Numbered from the stretch's first letter, positions 11,092 through 21,122 are shown. The stretch is 64,000 nucleotides of DNA from Paraburkholderia sp. CNPSo 3272 (GCF_024206495.1 NZ_JAMBPQ010000007.1:186001-250000); one strand, 5' to 3'. The notes: a model not told the origin generated them from the sequence alone. Numbers and translations: made by a program.

Positions 11092-11994
11092 ATGCCCTAC
11101 AAGACCATTGAAGACACGATCGGCAATACCCCGCTCGTGCAGCTCGTCCGCCTGCCGGACGATGAAATCCGCGCCCGCAACAACGTGGTGCTGGCCAAGC
11201 TGGAAGGCAACAACCCGGCTGGGTCGGTGAAGGACCGCCCGGCGCTCTCGATGATCCGTAAAGCCGAAGAGCGCGGCCGCATCAAGCCGGGCGACACTCT
11301 CATCGAAGCGACGAGCGGCAACACCGGCATCGCGCTCGCCATGGCGGCGGCTATCCGCGGCTACAAGATGGTGCTGATCATGCCGGAGGACCTCTCGGTC
11401 GAGCGCCGCCAAAGCATGGCGGCTTACGGCGCCGAAATCATGCTCACGCCGGTCAAGGGCGGCATGGAATATGCGCGCGACCTCGCCGAGCAAATGCAGC
11501 GCGACGGCAAGGGCATCATCCTCGACCAGTTCGGCAATCCCGACAATCCACTTGCGCACTACGAGACCACCGGCCCGGAAATCTGGCGCGACACCGAAGG
11601 GCGCATCACGCACTTCGTTTCGTCGATGGGCACGACCGGCACGGTCATGGGCACGTCCCAGTTCCTGAAAGAAAAGAATCAGGCGATCGAGATCGTCGGC
11701 GCGCAGCCGGAAGAAGGCTCGCGCATTCCGGGCATTCGCAAGTGGCCCGAAGCGTATATGCCGAAGATTTTCGACCGCAGCCGCGTGGATCGTGTGGAGA
11801 ACGTGAGCCAGGCCGCCGCCGAGAACATGGCGCGCCGTCTCGCCTCGGTCGAGGGCATCTTCGCGGGTATTTCGTCGGGCGGCGCATGCGAGGTGGCATT
11901 GCGTCTTGCGCGCCAGCTCGAGAACGCGACGATCGTGTTCATCGTCTGCGATCGCGGCGACAGGTATCTCTCTACGGGTGTGTTTCCCGCCTGA
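11092..11994 (+). CDS. cysM: Cysteine synthase B (O-acetylserine sulfhydrylase)
   Basis: A 300-residue fold-type II PLP enzyme making cysteine from O-acetylserine and sulfide or thiosulfate. The PLP lysine lies in NPAGSVKDRPA, the substrate loop is EATSGNTGIALA, and the phosphate-binding GTTGTVMGTS loop is present. The VKDRPA context and length favour CysM over CysK. A TAGAAT hexamer at 11050-11055 could be the -10 box, without a clear -35. Confidence 0.94.
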   Translation: MPYKTIEDTIGNTPLVQLVRLPDDEIRARNNVVLAKLEGNNPAGSVKDRPALSMIRKAEERGRIKPGDTLIEATSGNTGIALAMAAAIRGYKMVLIMPEDLSVERRQSMAAYGAEIMLTPVKGGMEYARDLAEQMQRDGKGIILDQFGNPDNPLAHYETTGPEIWRDTEGRITHFVSSMGTTGTVMGTSQFLKEKNQAIEIVGAQPEEGSRIPGIRKWPEAYMPKIFDRSRVDRVENVSQAAAENMARRLASVEGIFAGISSGGACEVALRLARQLENATIVFIVCDRGDRYLSTGVFPA

Positions 11995-12012
11995 TTGAAG
12001 CGTGGACGCAGA

Positions 12013-12042
12013 AAAACGGCCTTCGATTCCGAAGGCCGTTTT
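12013..12042. terminator. Bidirectional terminator between cysM and mltB
   Basis: AAAACGGCCTTC and GAAGGCCGTTTT form a perfect 12-base stem around GATTCC. It has A and T flanks on both sides and serves the convergent cysM and mltB. Confidence 0.88.
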
Positions 12043-12059
12043 GCTTTGTAGCGCCGAAA

Positions 12060-13379
12060 TCAGTCTTGCTGCGCGGGAGGCGTCGTCGTGCCCGCACCAT
12101 TCGGGGCGCTGTTCACCCCGTTGCCGTTGTCATTTCCGTTGCCGCCGTTGATGCCGCCATTTCCACCGTTTCCGTTCGCCGGGCCCACACCCACGCCCGG
12201 CTGCGTTGCCAGCATCTGCGCCTTCACGCGCATGCCCAGCTGATACACCGCGAGCGCGTAGAAGAAGCTGCGGTTATAGCGCGTCAGCACATAAAAGTTT
12301 TTGAGCCCGAGCTTGTACTCGGTGCCGCGGCCGGGCGAGGGCAGGTCGATCACCGTGACAGGCGTGCTTGCCTCGGCGGCGATATCCACGTCCGGCTGGT
12401 CGAGCGCGAGGCCCGAGTGCAGCAACTGGCTTAGCGGCCAGCGCGGTTCGGGCTTGCCGTCGGCGGCGGCTTGAGCGATGCCGAGGCTGCCTGCATCGGT
12501 GGCGATATTCCACACCACCGGCCGCCCTGATTCCCAGCCGTTCTGCCGCAGATAGTTCGCCACGCTGCCGATCGCATCGGCCGTGCTTCCGCGCAGGTCG
12601 ATATGATTGTTGCCCTCGTAGTCCACCGCGTACTGCACGATGCTGCTCGGCAGGAACTGCGGAATGCCGATCGCGCCCGTGTACGAGCCGAGTACCGACG
12701 ACGGATCGATCTGCGCGTCGCGCGTCCACACGAGGTAGTCCTCGAGGTTCTTGCGGAACGTCGCCATGCGCTCGGCGCGGTTCGGCGTGTTCGGGTAATC
12801 GAAGGCGAGCGTGGTGAGTGCATCGAGCGCACGGAAGTTGCCCATGTAGCGGCCGTAGATCGTCTCCACGCCGATGATGCCGACGATCACCTCGGGCGGC
12901 ACGCCAAACTCTTCCGACGCGCGCTGCAGCGTGGCCTGGTTCGCGCGCCAGAAGCGCACGCCCGCATTGATGCGCACCGGGTCGAGAAAGCGCGCCTGAT
13001 ACGCGCGCCAGTTCTTCACGCCCGGAACCGGCGAGGGCGTGACGAGCTTCACCGCCGTCGCCGAATAGTTCGCGCTCGCGAACAGCGCATGCAGTGCGGT
13101 CGGATCGAAGTCGTAGCGCGCCACCATGTCGTTGATGAAGCCGTCGACGTCCGGATTGTTCGCGTAGCGCTGCGGGACGATTTCCTCTTCGAACGTCTGG
13201 CCCTGCGTCGGCGTTTGCGGCTGTGCCTGCGCGAGCGTGAGCGGCGTCTGTCGCGATTTCGGCGCGGCAGTTTGCGCGCGCGCCGCGCCGGAGCACAACG
13301 ACGCGGCGACGCAAAGCGCGAGGGCGAGGGTCGTGCGACGTGGGCGGCCGGAGGCGGACAGAGCGGTCTTGAGGGTCAT
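12060..13379 (-). CDS. mltB: Lytic murein transglycosylase B
   Basis: About 439 residues with a Sec signal peptide ending near AARA-QT and no lipobox cysteine, then an SLT family 3 domain. The catalytic glutamate lies in GVETIYGRYMGNF, and GAIGIPQFLPSS and YNRSFFYALAVYQL are family segments. The enzyme cleaves peptidoglycan to 1,6-anhydro products in the periplasm. The last 45 or so residues are an unusual Gly/Asn-rich tail. The start at 13379 gives a normal signal peptide. Confidence 0.93.
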   Translation of the reverse strand: MTLKTALSASGRPRRTTLALALCVAASLCSGAARAQTAAPKSRQTPLTLAQAQPQTPTQGQTFEEEIVPQRYANNPDVDGFINDMVARYDFDPTALHALFASANYSATAVKLVTPSPVPGVKNWRAYQARFLDPVRINAGVRFWRANQATLQRASEEFGVPPEVIVGIIGVETIYGRYMGNFRALDALTTLAFDYPNTPNRAERMATFRKNLEDYLVWTRDAQIDPSSVLGSYTGAIGIPQFLPSSIVQYAVDYEGNNHIDLRGSTADAIGSVANYLRQNGWESGRPVVWNIATDAGSLGIAQAAADGKPEPRWPLSQLLHSGLALDQPDVDIAAEASTPVTVIDLPSPGRGTEYKLGLKNFYVLTRYNRSFFYALAVYQLGMRVKAQMLATQPGVGVGPANGNGGNGGINGGNGNDNGNGVNSAPNGAGTTTPPAQQD

Positions 13380-13595
13380 GAGAGCGAGAGGCGGAGAGCG
13401 GTCCAGGAAGAACCCGGGCAGTATAACCGAGCGCCTTCTGGGAATTGGGCCGCTGCGCGCCGGCGTGGCGCGTGAGCACCAGGTCGCTGTGGTAACGTGG
13501 TGTCTGTTCGCGCGCCAACCGGCGCGCCGCCAGACAATAGACAGAAGGAGACCCGCGGCCGCGCGCATGCGCGAAGCCCGCGGCGAGTGCGACTC

Positions 13596-14522
13596 ATGAC
13601 GACCGGTTTCTTCTCTCACCCCGATTTTCTGCTGCACGAGATGGGCGAATGGCATCCTGAATGCCCCGCGCGTCTGCAGGCCATCGAAGACCAGCTGATC
13701 GCGAGCCGCATCGACGCGCTGATCGAGCGCGACGAATCGGCGCCGCTCGCGACCGAGGCGGACCTCTTGCGCGTGCATACCCAGGCGCACATCGACTTCA
13801 TCCGCAACACGGCGCCCAAGGAAGGCTACGCGAGCATCGACCCCGACACGCTGATGAATCCGCACACGTGGCTGGCGGCGCTGCGCGCGGCGGGCGCGGC
13901 GATCGCGGCCACCGACGCGGTGCTCGCCGGGCGCTACGAGAACGCGTTCTGCAGCGTACGCCCGCCCGGCCATCACGCGGAGCCTGCGCGCGCGATGGGC
14001 TTTTGCTTCTTCAACAACATCGCGATCGCGGCGCGCCATGCACTCGAAGTCCACGGCCTCCAGCGCGTAGCGATCGTCGACTTCGACGTGCATCACGGCA
14101 ACGGCACCGAGGCGGCGTTCGCCGGCGATTCGCGCGTGCTGATGTGCAGCTTCTTTCAGCATCCGTTCTATCCGTACTCGGGGGCCGAGAATTCGGCGCC
14201 GAACATGGTCAACCTGCCGATCGCGGCGCGCACGAAAGGCATGGAAGTGCGCGAGGCCATCGACATCATGTGGCTGCCGCGGCTGCGCGAGTTCAAGCCG
14301 GAGATGGTGTTCGTCTCGGCGGGCTTCGACGCGCATCGCGAAGACGATCTCGGCAACATGGGGCTCGTGGAGGACGACTTCGCATGGATCACGGAACAGA
14401 TTCGCGAGATCGCGGGCCGCTACGCGAAGGGGCGCATCGTGAGCAGCCTCGAAGGCGGCTATAACCTCTCGGCGCTCGGCCGCAGCGTGGTGGCGCATCT
14501 GCGCGTGCTGGCGGATATCTAG
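13596..14522 (+). CDS. Histone deacetylase family protein (acetoin-utilization/AcuC type)
   Basis: A 308-residue arginase/deacetylase-fold protein. RPPGHHAEPARAMGFCFFNN and VDFDVHHGNGTE carry the charge-relay histidines and the zinc-binding Asp and His; SAGFDAHREDDLGNM and LEGGYNLSALGRS complete the site. Bacterial members deacetylate polyamines or acetylated lysines, and the substrate here cannot be told. The ATG at 13596 starts the conserved TTGFFSHPDFLLHEMG segment. Confidence 0.9.
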   Translation: MTTGFFSHPDFLLHEMGEWHPECPARLQAIEDQLIASRIDALIERDESAPLATEADLLRVHTQAHIDFIRNTAPKEGYASIDPDTLMNPHTWLAALRAAGAAIAATDAVLAGRYENAFCSVRPPGHHAEPARAMGFCFFNNIAIAARHALEVHGLQRVAIVDFDVHHGNGTEAAFAGDSRVLMCSFFQHPFYPYSGAENSAPNMVNLPIAARTKGMEVREAIDIMWLPRLREFKPEMVFVSAGFDAHREDDLGNMGLVEDDFAWITEQIREIAGRYAKGRIVSSLEGGYNLSALGRSVVAHLRVLADI

Positions 14523-14586
14523 GCGGCCCGCGCGGCACTGAGCGCGGACCCGCATCGCGCACATTCGAACGAAGGAGACACGCAAC

Positions 14587-15381
14587 GTGAGTGCTATCCC
14601 CTCTTCATCGCCGGCGCTCGTCGAAGTCACGCGCGAAGCGTATGGCGTGCCAGGCGTCGTGCGCCTCACGCTGAACCGCCCGGATGCGTTCAACGCGCTT
14701 TCCGAAGCGCTCATCGATGCATTGCAGGGCGAACTCGGCGCGCTGGCGCAATCCGATGCGCGCGTGGTCGTGATCGCAGCGGCGGGGCGCGCGTTCTGCG
14801 CGGGCCACGATCTCAGGGAGATGCGCGCGGCGCCCTCGCAGGAGTACTATGCGAAACTGTTCGAGCGCTGCTCGAAGATGATGCTCGCGATTCAAAAGAT
14901 GCCGCAGCCCGTCATTGCGCGCGTGCAGGGCGTGGCGACGGCGGCGGGCTGCCAGCTCGTCGCGATGTGCGATCTGGCGGTGGCGGCGGACTCGGCGCGC
15001 TTTGCGGTATCGGGCATCAATCTCGGGCTCTTTTGCTCGACGCCCGCCGTGCCGCTTTCGCGCAACGTGTCTCGCAAGGCGGCCTTCGAGATGCTGATGA
15101 CCGGCGAATTCATCGACGCAGAGAAGGCGTTGCGCGAAGGCCTCGTGAACCGCGTGGTTCCCGCCGACGAACTCGACGCCGCCGTGACCGCACTGGCCGC
15201 GAGCATCTGCGCGAAGCCGCGCGAGGCGGTCGCGGCAGGCAAGGGGCTCTTCTACCGGCAGCTCGAAATGGGCATCGATGCCGCGTATCAACTAGCCGGG
15301 CAGACCATGGCCTGCAACATGATGACCGACCCCGCGCTCGACGGCGTGCAGGCGTTCATCGATAAACGCGGCGCGAAGTAA
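14587..15381 (+). CDS. Enoyl-CoA hydratase/isomerase family protein
   Basis: A 264-residue crotonase-fold enzyme starting at GTG 14587 behind GAAGGAGA. AGHDLREM near residue 77 and a later GVATAAGCQLVAMCDLAVA segment form the oxyanion hole region. The protein probably hydrates or isomerises an enoyl-CoA. The exact substrate is unknown. It follows the deacetylase by 64 bases on the same strand. Confidence 0.9.
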   Translation: MSAIPSSSPALVEVTREAYGVPGVVRLTLNRPDAFNALSEALIDALQGELGALAQSDARVVVIAAAGRAFCAGHDLREMRAAPSQEYYAKLFERCSKMMLAIQKMPQPVIARVQGVATAAGCQLVAMCDLAVAADSARFAVSGINLGLFCSTPAVPLSRNVSRKAAFEMLMTGEFIDAEKALREGLVNRVVPADELDAAVTALAASICAKPREAVAAGKGLFYRQLEMGIDAAYQLAGQTMACNMMTDPALDGVQAFIDKRGAK

Positions 15382-15394
15382 CGCGCCTGGCCGC

Positions 15395-16288
15395 TCAGTT
15401 GTGCCGCTCGATCCAGTCGATCAGCGCGTCGATCACGCGTTCCCGATCGAGGTCGTTGAGCGTCTCGTGGTAGCTGCCGTCATATAGCGTGAGCGTGCGA
15501 TCTGGCGATCCCACGTTCGCGCCGAATGCGCGGCTGCCTTCGGGCTCGGTGAGCTTGTCCTCGGTGCCATGCCAGATCAGTACGGGTAGCCGCAGATGCG
15601 CGCGTCCCGCCTCGATGCGCTTCATCGCTTCCAGCAATTGCGCCCCCGTGCGGGCGGGAATCGCGCCGTGATGCACGAGCGCATCGGCGCGATTGGCTTC
15701 GACCACATCGCGCACGCGCGCGAGCAGCGCCGCGTCGATCTTCATGGCCGGAAAGGTCGGCCAGATTGCGCTCATTACGCGGCTCGCGGCGATTTTCCAC
15801 GCGGGCACGTCGCGGCCCGGCGCCAGCGCCGCGCTCGAGAGCAGCAGGCCCGCGAGCGGCACGCGCGATTGCGGCAGGCGCTCGACGGCGTAGAGCGCGG
15901 CGATCGCGCCGCCCATGCTGTGTCCCATCAGGAAGAGCGGTGTGCCCTGAGTCGCGCATTGCGCGCTCGCGTAGGCGAGGAGCGCCTCGGCGTCATCGAG
16001 ATATTCGTCGAAGTGCGAGATCCACGTCCGGCGCCCAGGGGCATGCCCGTGGCCGCGCAAATCGATTGCGTAGACATCGATGCCCGCGGCGTTCAGCCGA
16101 GCGACGAGCGCAGCATAGCGGCCCGCGTGTTCCGCCAGGCCATGAACCAGCGCAATGGCCGCGCGCGGCGGCGCGCTCGCGCGCCAGACGTAGCGCGGCA
16201 GTTCGACGCCGTCGCGTGTAGGCAGCGTCGTCGCTTGCCCGACGGGTTCTGCGGCTTGCGCCATGGCGATGTTCTGACTGGTCTCCAT
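15395..16288 (-). CDS. Alpha/beta hydrolase, monoacylglycerol-lipase-like
   Basis: A 297-residue alpha/beta-hydrolase with HGLAEHAGRY (oxyanion), LRGHG, the nucleophile elbow GHSMGG and the late GSYHETLND histidine. This HGxxEH...GHSMGG pattern is that of the serine aminopeptidase S33/monoglyceride lipase group, which hydrolyses acylglycerols or lysophospholipids. It is convergent with the enoyl-CoA hydratase, 13 bases away, and divergent from metN across a 297-base gap. Confidence 0.88.
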   Translation of the reverse strand: METSQNIAMAQAAEPVGQATTLPTRDGVELPRYVWRASAPPRAAIALVHGLAEHAGRYAALVARLNAAGIDVYAIDLRGHGHAPGRRTWISHFDEYLDDAEALLAYASAQCATQGTPLFLMGHSMGGAIAALYAVERLPQSRVPLAGLLLSSAALAPGRDVPAWKIAASRVMSAIWPTFPAMKIDAALLARVRDVVEANRADALVHHGAIPARTGAQLLEAMKRIEAGRAHLRLPVLIWHGTEDKLTEPEGSRAFGANVGSPDRTLTLYDGSYHETLNDLDRERVIDALIDWIERHN

Positions 16289-16585
16289 CTCGCTCCCTGT
16301 TTGGGCTGTACGTGGTGGTGCGGGGCGGTTCGTTTTCGGTATCAGTCTGTCGGCAGCAGTGTAGCGGCCGCGCGGCGGCCATGCGCCGCCAGAACCCTCT
16401 AATGCAAATCAGTTATGAAATTATCGAAATTGATTATTAAAAGGAATTTTGCGTGCCAGGGTAGAATCGCGGGCTAAATCCAGTCCATCAACGGCGGCTG
16501 TCTGCCGGCGCGACGCGTTTTCCGCTACTCACAAGGGCGGCCTGCGCGAGCGGCGCGCGGCACACCCGCCGTTTTGCTTTTTTCC

Positions 16586-17620
16586 ATGATCGAAATTCGA
16601 AACGTGTCCCAGCGCTTCGCCGGCCCACAAGGCTGGATCGAGGCACTGCACAACGTCAATCTGACGATTCCGCCGGGCGAAGTGTTCGGCATCATCGGGC
16701 GCAGCGGCGCAGGCAAGAGCACGCTCGTGCGCACCATTAACCTGCTCACGCGGCCCACCGAAGGCGACATCGTCGTCAACGCTCGCACGCTCACGTCGCT
16801 CTCGTCGGCCGACCTGCGCGAAGCGCGCCGCGAGATCGGCATGATTTTTCAGCACTTCAACCTGCTGTCGTCGCGCACCGTGTTCGACAACGTCGCGCTG
16901 CCGCTCGAACTGGCCGGCGTGAAGCGCGCCGAGATCGAAGCGACGGTGCTGCCGCTGCTCGAACTCGTCGGCCTCACCGCGCAGAAAGACCGCTATCCCT
17001 CGCAGATCAGCGGCGGCCAGAAGCAGCGCGTGGGGATTGCGCGCGCGCTCGCGAGCAAGCCGAAGGTGCTGCTTTCGGATGAAGCGACCTCGGCGCTCGA
17101 CCCTGAAACCACGCGCGCGATTCTCGACCTGCTGCGCAAGATCAATCGCGAACTGAACCTGACCATCGTGATGATCACGCACCAGATGGAAGTGATCAAA
17201 CAGGTCTGCGACCGCGTGGCCGTGCTCGATGCGGGCCGCGTGGTGGAAAGCGGCCCCGTGATCGACGTGTTCCTGCAGCCGCGCCACGAAGTCACGCGCG
17301 CGCTGCTCGGCGACGTCATCGCCCAGGAATTGCCGCCAGCGCTCAAGGCGCGCGTGGCCGAGCATCTCGCCAAGGGCAGCGGCCACTTGCTGCGCCTCGC
17401 GTTCAAGGGCACGGGCGTCGACCAGCCGGTTCTCTCGGAGACGATTCGCCGCTTCGAACTCGATTTCAACATCCTGCACGGCCAGATCGACGAGATCCAG
17501 GGGCAGGCGTTCGGCTCGCTCGCGGTGCTCGCGGGCGGCGATCCGGTGAAAGTGGCGCAGGCCATGGCGTGGCTGCGCGAACAAGGTGTCGTGGTGGAGG
17601 AACTGTCCCATGTGGAGTGA
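16586..17620 (+). CDS. metN: Methionine ABC transporter ATP-binding protein
   Basis: A 344-residue ABC ATPase with Walker [10 protein letters not shown], signature SGGQKQR, Walker B VLLSDEAT and a C-terminal NIL/ACT-like domain from about residue 265, which in MetN binds methionine and inhibits transport. It energises uptake of L- and D-methionine with MetI and MetQ. ATG 16586 begins the conserved [11 protein letters not shown]. The upstream 297 bases include an AT-rich stretch near 16400-16445 that probably holds the promoter; I saw no convincing SAM riboswitch. Confidence 0.95.
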   Translation: MIEIRNVSQRFAGPQGWIEALHNVNLTIPPGEVFGIIGRSGAGKSTLVRTINLLTRPTEGDIVVNARTLTSLSSADLREARREIGMIFQHFNLLSSRTVFDNVALPLELAGVKRAEIEATVLPLLELVGLTAQKDRYPSQISGGQKQRVGIARALASKPKVLLSDEATSALDPETTRAILDLLRKINRELNLTIVMITHQMEVIKQVCDRVAVLDAGRVVESGPVIDVFLQPRHEVTRALLGDVIAQELPPALKARVAEHLAKGSGHLLRLAFKGTGVDQPVLSETIRRFELDFNILHGQIDEIQGQAFGSLAVLAGGDPVKVAQAMAWLREQGVVVEELSHVE

Positions 17621-18263
17621 AATGTTCGACATGTTCGTCCAGTCGTTCTGGGAGACGCTCGTCATGGTGGGCATCTCGGGACTCGTGGGCGCGGCCATCG
17701 GCCTGCCGCTCGGCGTGCTTCTCTATCTGACCGATCGCAACGGCGTGTTGCAGAACATCGCCGCGAATCGCGCGATGGGGGTGATCGTCAATGCCGTGCG
17801 TTCCACGCCGTTCATCATCCTGCTCGTTGCCGTGATTCCGTTTACGCGCCTCGTGGTCGGCTCGTCGATCGGCACGGCGGCCGCCGTCGTGCCGCTGACC
17901 ATCGCCGCTGCGCCGTTCATCGCGCGGCTCGTCGAAACGGCGCTGCGCGAAGTCGATCGCGGCCTGATCGAAGCGGCCCAGGCCATGGGCGCGAGCACGA
18001 GCCAGATCGTCTTCAAGGTGCTGCTGCCCGAGTCGCTGCCGGGCGTGGTGGCGGGGCTCACCATCACGTTCATCTCGCTCGTCGGCTATTCGGCGATGGC
18101 CGGCGCGATCGGCGGCGGCGGTCTGGGCGACCTCGGCATCCGCTACGGCTATCAGCGCTTCGAACCCGAAGTCATGCTGATCGTAGTCGTGATCCTGATC
18201 GTGTTCGTGCAGCTCGTGCAGTCGTTCGGCGACTGGCTCGTGCGCCGCCTGAGCCACAAATAA
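17610..18263 (+). CDS. metI: Methionine ABC transporter permease
   Basis: A 217-residue inner-membrane permease with five or so hydrophobic segments and the EAA loop [20 protein letters not shown]. Its ATG at 17610 lies inside the end of metN (11-base overlap), so translation is coupled. Length and context fix it as MetI. Confidence 0.95.
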   Translation: MWSEMFDMFVQSFWETLVMVGISGLVGAAIGLPLGVLLYLTDRNGVLQNIAANRAMGVIVNAVRSTPFIILLVAVIPFTRLVVGSSIGTAAAVVPLTIAAAPFIARLVETALREVDRGLIEAAQAMGASTSQIVFKVLLPESLPGVVAGLTITFISLVGYSAMAGAIGGGGLGDLGIRYGYQRFEPEVMLIVVVILIVFVQLVQSFGDWLVRRLSHK

Positions 18264-18318
18264 GCCTTAAAACAAGCGGTTTTTCGATCAACCTAACTAC
18301 ACAAGACAAAGGTTGGGT

Positions 18319-19116
18319 ATGCAACGTCGTTTCATGATCCGGCTCGTCGCGGCGCTTGGCGCGGCTTCGCTCATCGCACCGCTTGCTGCGCACGCGGACG
18401 AAACCATCAAGGTGGGCGTGACGGGCGGCCCGCACGAGCAGGTGCTGGAAGTCGTGAAGAGCGTGGCTGCGAAGAACGGCCTGAACATCAAGATCATCGA
18501 GTTCTCGGACTACGTGCAGCCGAACGCGGCGCTCGCGGGCGGCGACCTCGACGCCAACAGCTACCAGCACGCGCCGTATCTCGACGCGCAGGTGAAGGAT
18601 CGCGGCTACAAGCTCATCAAGATCGCGGACACGGTGACGTTCCCGATGGGCATCTACTCGAAGAAGATCAAATCGCTCGCCGAACTGAAGCCTGGCGCCC
18701 GCATCGCGGTGCCGAATGATCCGACGAATGGCGGCCGCGCCTTGCTGCTGCTGCAGAGCCAGGGTCTCATCAAGTTGCGCGCCGACGCAGGGTTGAAGGC
18801 GACGCCGCTCGACATCGTGGAAAACCCCAGGAAGCTGAAGATCGTCGAACTCGACGCCGCGCAGATTCCGCGTTCGCTCGACGACGTGGACGCCGCCGCA
18901 ATCAATACGAACTTCGCCATGCAGGCGGGCCTGAAGCCGAAACAGGACGCGATCGCAATCGAAGACCCGAAGGGGCCGTACGTGAATATCCTCGCGATCC
19001 GCGAGGCGGACCGCAACAAGCCCTGGGTCGCGAAACTGGTCGCCGCGTACCACTCGCCGGAAGTGAAGCACTACGTCGAAACGACGTTCGGCGGGGCGGT
19101 CATCACCTCCTGGTAG
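18319..19116 (+). CDS. metQ: Methionine-binding protein MetQ (NlpA family), apparently non-lipidated
   Basis: A 265-residue substrate-binding protein with a signal peptide ending around AAHA-DETIKVGVTGG. The NlpA-family body (HEQVLEVVK, YVQPNAALAGGDLDAN, PNDPTNGGRAL) is intact. There is no cysteine at the processing site, so it looks like a soluble periplasmic protein, unlike the lipoprotein MetQ of E. coli. ATG 18319 was preferred over TTG 18313. It ends the metNIQ operon before the terminator at 19156. Confidence 0.94.
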   Translation: MQRRFMIRLVAALGAASLIAPLAAHADETIKVGVTGGPHEQVLEVVKSVAAKNGLNIKIIEFSDYVQPNAALAGGDLDANSYQHAPYLDAQVKDRGYKLIKIADTVTFPMGIYSKKIKSLAELKPGARIAVPNDPTNGGRALLLLQSQGLIKLRADAGLKATPLDIVENPRKLKIVELDAAQIPRSLDDVDAAAINTNFAMQAGLKPKQDAIAIEDPKGPYVNILAIREADRNKPWVAKLVAAYHSPEVKHYVETTFGGAVITSW

Positions 19117-19155
19117 AGCCCGTCGATGCCGTGAAATTAGAGATATTTTTCGGCG

Positions 19156-19181
19156 CCCGGGCTTGATGCCCGGGTTTTTTT
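19156..19181 (+). terminator. Terminator after metNIQ
   Basis: CCCGGGC and GCCCGGG pair around TTGAT and are followed by seven T residues. Confidence 0.9.
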
Positions 19182-19281
19182 CACCGTAAAATCGCACGAT
19201 CGTTCGCTACTGACGACCGGGGTGCGGCAGCGGTGGTTCGTGAAAATTGCTGGTGGCAGATCGGCCCGACAGGGCTATCGC

Positions 19282-19287
19282 TATAAT
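19282..19287 (+). promoter_or_regulatory. Candidate -10 box for etfBA
   Basis: A perfect TATAAT lies 41 bases before the etfB ATG. I found no good -35 hexamer at 16-18 bases, so only the -10 part is supported. Confidence 0.45.
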
Positions 19288-19327
19288 GTCCGCCAGGTTG
19301 ACGTATTCGTAACTTCGGAGCATGTGA

Positions 19328-20077
19328 ATGAAAGTCCTTGTGCCAGTCAAACGCGTAGTCGATTACAACGTAAAGGTTCGTGTGAAGTCGGATGGCACGG
19401 GCGTCGACATCGCCAACGTGAAGATGTCGATGAACCCGTTCGACGAAATCGCCGTGGAAGAGGCGGTGCGTCTGAAGGAAGCGGGCGTGGCGACGGAAGT
19501 CATCGCGGTGTCTGCGGGCGTCACGCAAGCGCAGGAAACGCTGCGTACGGCGCTGGCCATCGGCGCGGATCGCGCGATCCTCATCGAGTCGAACGAAGAC
19601 CTGCAGCCGCTGGCTGTGGCCAAGCTGCTGAAGGCGCTGGTCGACAAGGAACAGCCGCAACTGGTCATTCTCGGCAAGCAGGCCATCGACGACGATTCGA
19701 ACCAGACCGGCCAGATGCTCGCCGCGCTGGCGAACCTGCCGCAAGCCACGTTCGCCTCGAAGGTGGTCGTAGCCGACGGCAAGGCGACCGTGTCGCGCGA
19801 AGTGGATGGCGGCGCGGAAACGCTGTCGCTCACGCTGCCCGCAGTCGTCACGACGGATCTGCGCCTGAACGAGCCGCGCTACGTCACGCTGCCGAACATC
19901 ATGAAGGCGAAGAAGAAGCCGCTGGAAACCGTGAAGCCGGAAGACCTGGGCGTCGACGTCACGCCGCGTCTGAAGACGCTGAAGGTTGCCGAGCCGCCGA
20001 AGCGAACGGCCGGCGTGAAGGTGCCGGACGTGAAGACGCTGGTCGAGAAGCTGAAGACCGAAGCCAAGGTGCTGTAA
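19328..20077 (+). CDS. etfB: Electron transfer flavoprotein beta subunit
   Basis: A 249-residue subunit beginning [19 protein letters not shown]. The ETF-beta signature region ([47 protein letters not shown]) is intact. With EtfA it carries electrons from acyl-CoA dehydrogenases to ETF-quinone oxidoreductase. etfA follows 15 bases later, and an acyl-CoA dehydrogenase gene lies just beyond. Confidence 0.96.
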   Translation: MKVLVPVKRVVDYNVKVRVKSDGTGVDIANVKMSMNPFDEIAVEEAVRLKEAGVATEVIAVSAGVTQAQETLRTALAIGADRAILIESNEDLQPLAVAKLLKALVDKEQPQLVILGKQAIDDDSNQTGQMLAALANLPQATFASKVVVADGKATVSREVDGGAETLSLTLPAVVTTDLRLNEPRYVTLPNIMKAKKKPLETVKPEDLGVDVTPRLKTLKVAEPPKRTAGVKVPDVKTLVEKLKTEAKVL

Positions 20078-20092
20078 GGGGAGCGAAATAAA

Positions 20093-21028
20093 ATGACGAA
20101 TCTGGTTATTGCCGAACACGACAATCAGTCGATCAAGGCCGCGACGCTGAACACGGTCGCTGCAGCACAGAAGATTGGTGGCGACGTGCACGTGCTGGTC
20201 GCGGGCCACAATGCGCAGTCCGCAGCGGACGCAGCTGCGAAGATCGCAGGCGTGGCGAAGGTGCTGCTCGCCGACGCGCCGCAACTGGAGCAGGGCCTTG
20301 CTGAGAACGTCGAAGCAACGGTGCTGGGCATTGCGAAGAACTACACGCACATCCTCGCGCCGGCAACGGCAGCGGGCAAGAACGTCACGCCGCGTATCGC
20401 CGCGAAGCTCGACGTCGCGCAGATCAGCGATATCACGGCAGTCGACAGCGCCGACACGTTCGAGCGTCCGATCTACGCCGGCAACGCAATCGCAATCGTC
20501 CAGTCGAGCGACCCGATCAAGGTGATCACGGTCCGCACGACCGGTTTTGATCCCGTCGAGGCCGTTGGCGGCAGCGCAGCAGTCGAGAAGATCGAAGCGG
20601 CAGCAGACAGCGGTCTCACGCAGTTCGTGGGCCGTGAAGTCACGAAGCTCGACCGTCCGGAACTCACGAGCGCGAAGATCATCGTTTCGGGTGGCCGCGG
20701 TCTCGGCAGCGGCGAGAACTACGCGTTGGTGCTGGAGCCGCTCGCGGACAAGCTCAACGCCGCACTTGGCGCATCGCGCGCAGCAGTCGATGCAGGCTAC
20801 GTGCCGAACGACTACCAGGTCGGCCAGACCGGCAAGATCGTCGCGCCGCAACTCTATGTGGCGGTCGGCATCTCCGGTGCGATTCAGCACCTTGCGGGCA
20901 TGAAGGACTCGAAGGTCATCGTCGCGATCAACAAGGACGAAGAAGCACCGATCTTCAGCGTGGCCGATTACGGCCTCGTGGGCGACCTGTTCACGGTCGT
21001 GCCGGAACTCGTGAAGGAACTCGGCTGA
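20093..21028 (+). CDS. etfA: Electron transfer flavoprotein alpha subunit
   Basis: A 311-residue FAD-binding subunit. The C-terminal FAD signature runs through VGQTGKIVAPQLYVAVGISG and IQHLAGMKDSKVIVAINKD. It works as a heterodimer with EtfB. A GGGGAGCG ribosome site precedes ATG 20093, 15 bases after etfB. Confidence 0.96.
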   Translation: MTNLVIAEHDNQSIKAATLNTVAAAQKIGGDVHVLVAGHNAQSAADAAAKIAGVAKVLLADAPQLEQGLAENVEATVLGIAKNYTHILAPATAAGKNVTPRIAAKLDVAQISDITAVDSADTFERPIYAGNAIAIVQSSDPIKVITVRTTGFDPVEAVGGSAAVEKIEAAADSGLTQFVGREVTKLDRPELTSAKIIVSGGRGLGSGENYALVLEPLADKLNAALGASRAAVDAGYVPNDYQVGQTGKIVAPQLYVAVGISGAIQHLAGMKDSKVIVAINKDEEAPIFSVADYGLVGDLFTVVPELVKELG

Positions 21029-21094
21029 ATCCGGCCGGTGTATCCAGCGACGAGCGCCGCGATCATGATTGAACGCGTGGCGTAAGACGAAGCA

Positions 21095-21122
21095 ACAAAG
21101 GGGCGCCGCGGCGCCCCTTTGT
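21095..21122 (+). terminator. Perfect inverted repeat after etfA, probable terminator
   Basis: A 28-base perfect palindrome from ACAAAGGGGCGCC outward to its complement, with a TTTGT end. It has almost no loop of its own, and the stem would open into a small loop in RNA. It separates etfBA from the acyl-CoA dehydrogenase. Confidence 0.7.

Noticed and set aside
13380..14714. Very long N-terminal extension of mltB
   Set aside because: The extension runs antisense through the deacetylase gene; a normal signal peptide starts at 13379.
16289..16585. Possible SAM riboswitch upstream of metN
   Set aside because: No recognisable SAM-I or SAM-II stem arrangement could be traced; only an AT-rich promoter-like stretch.
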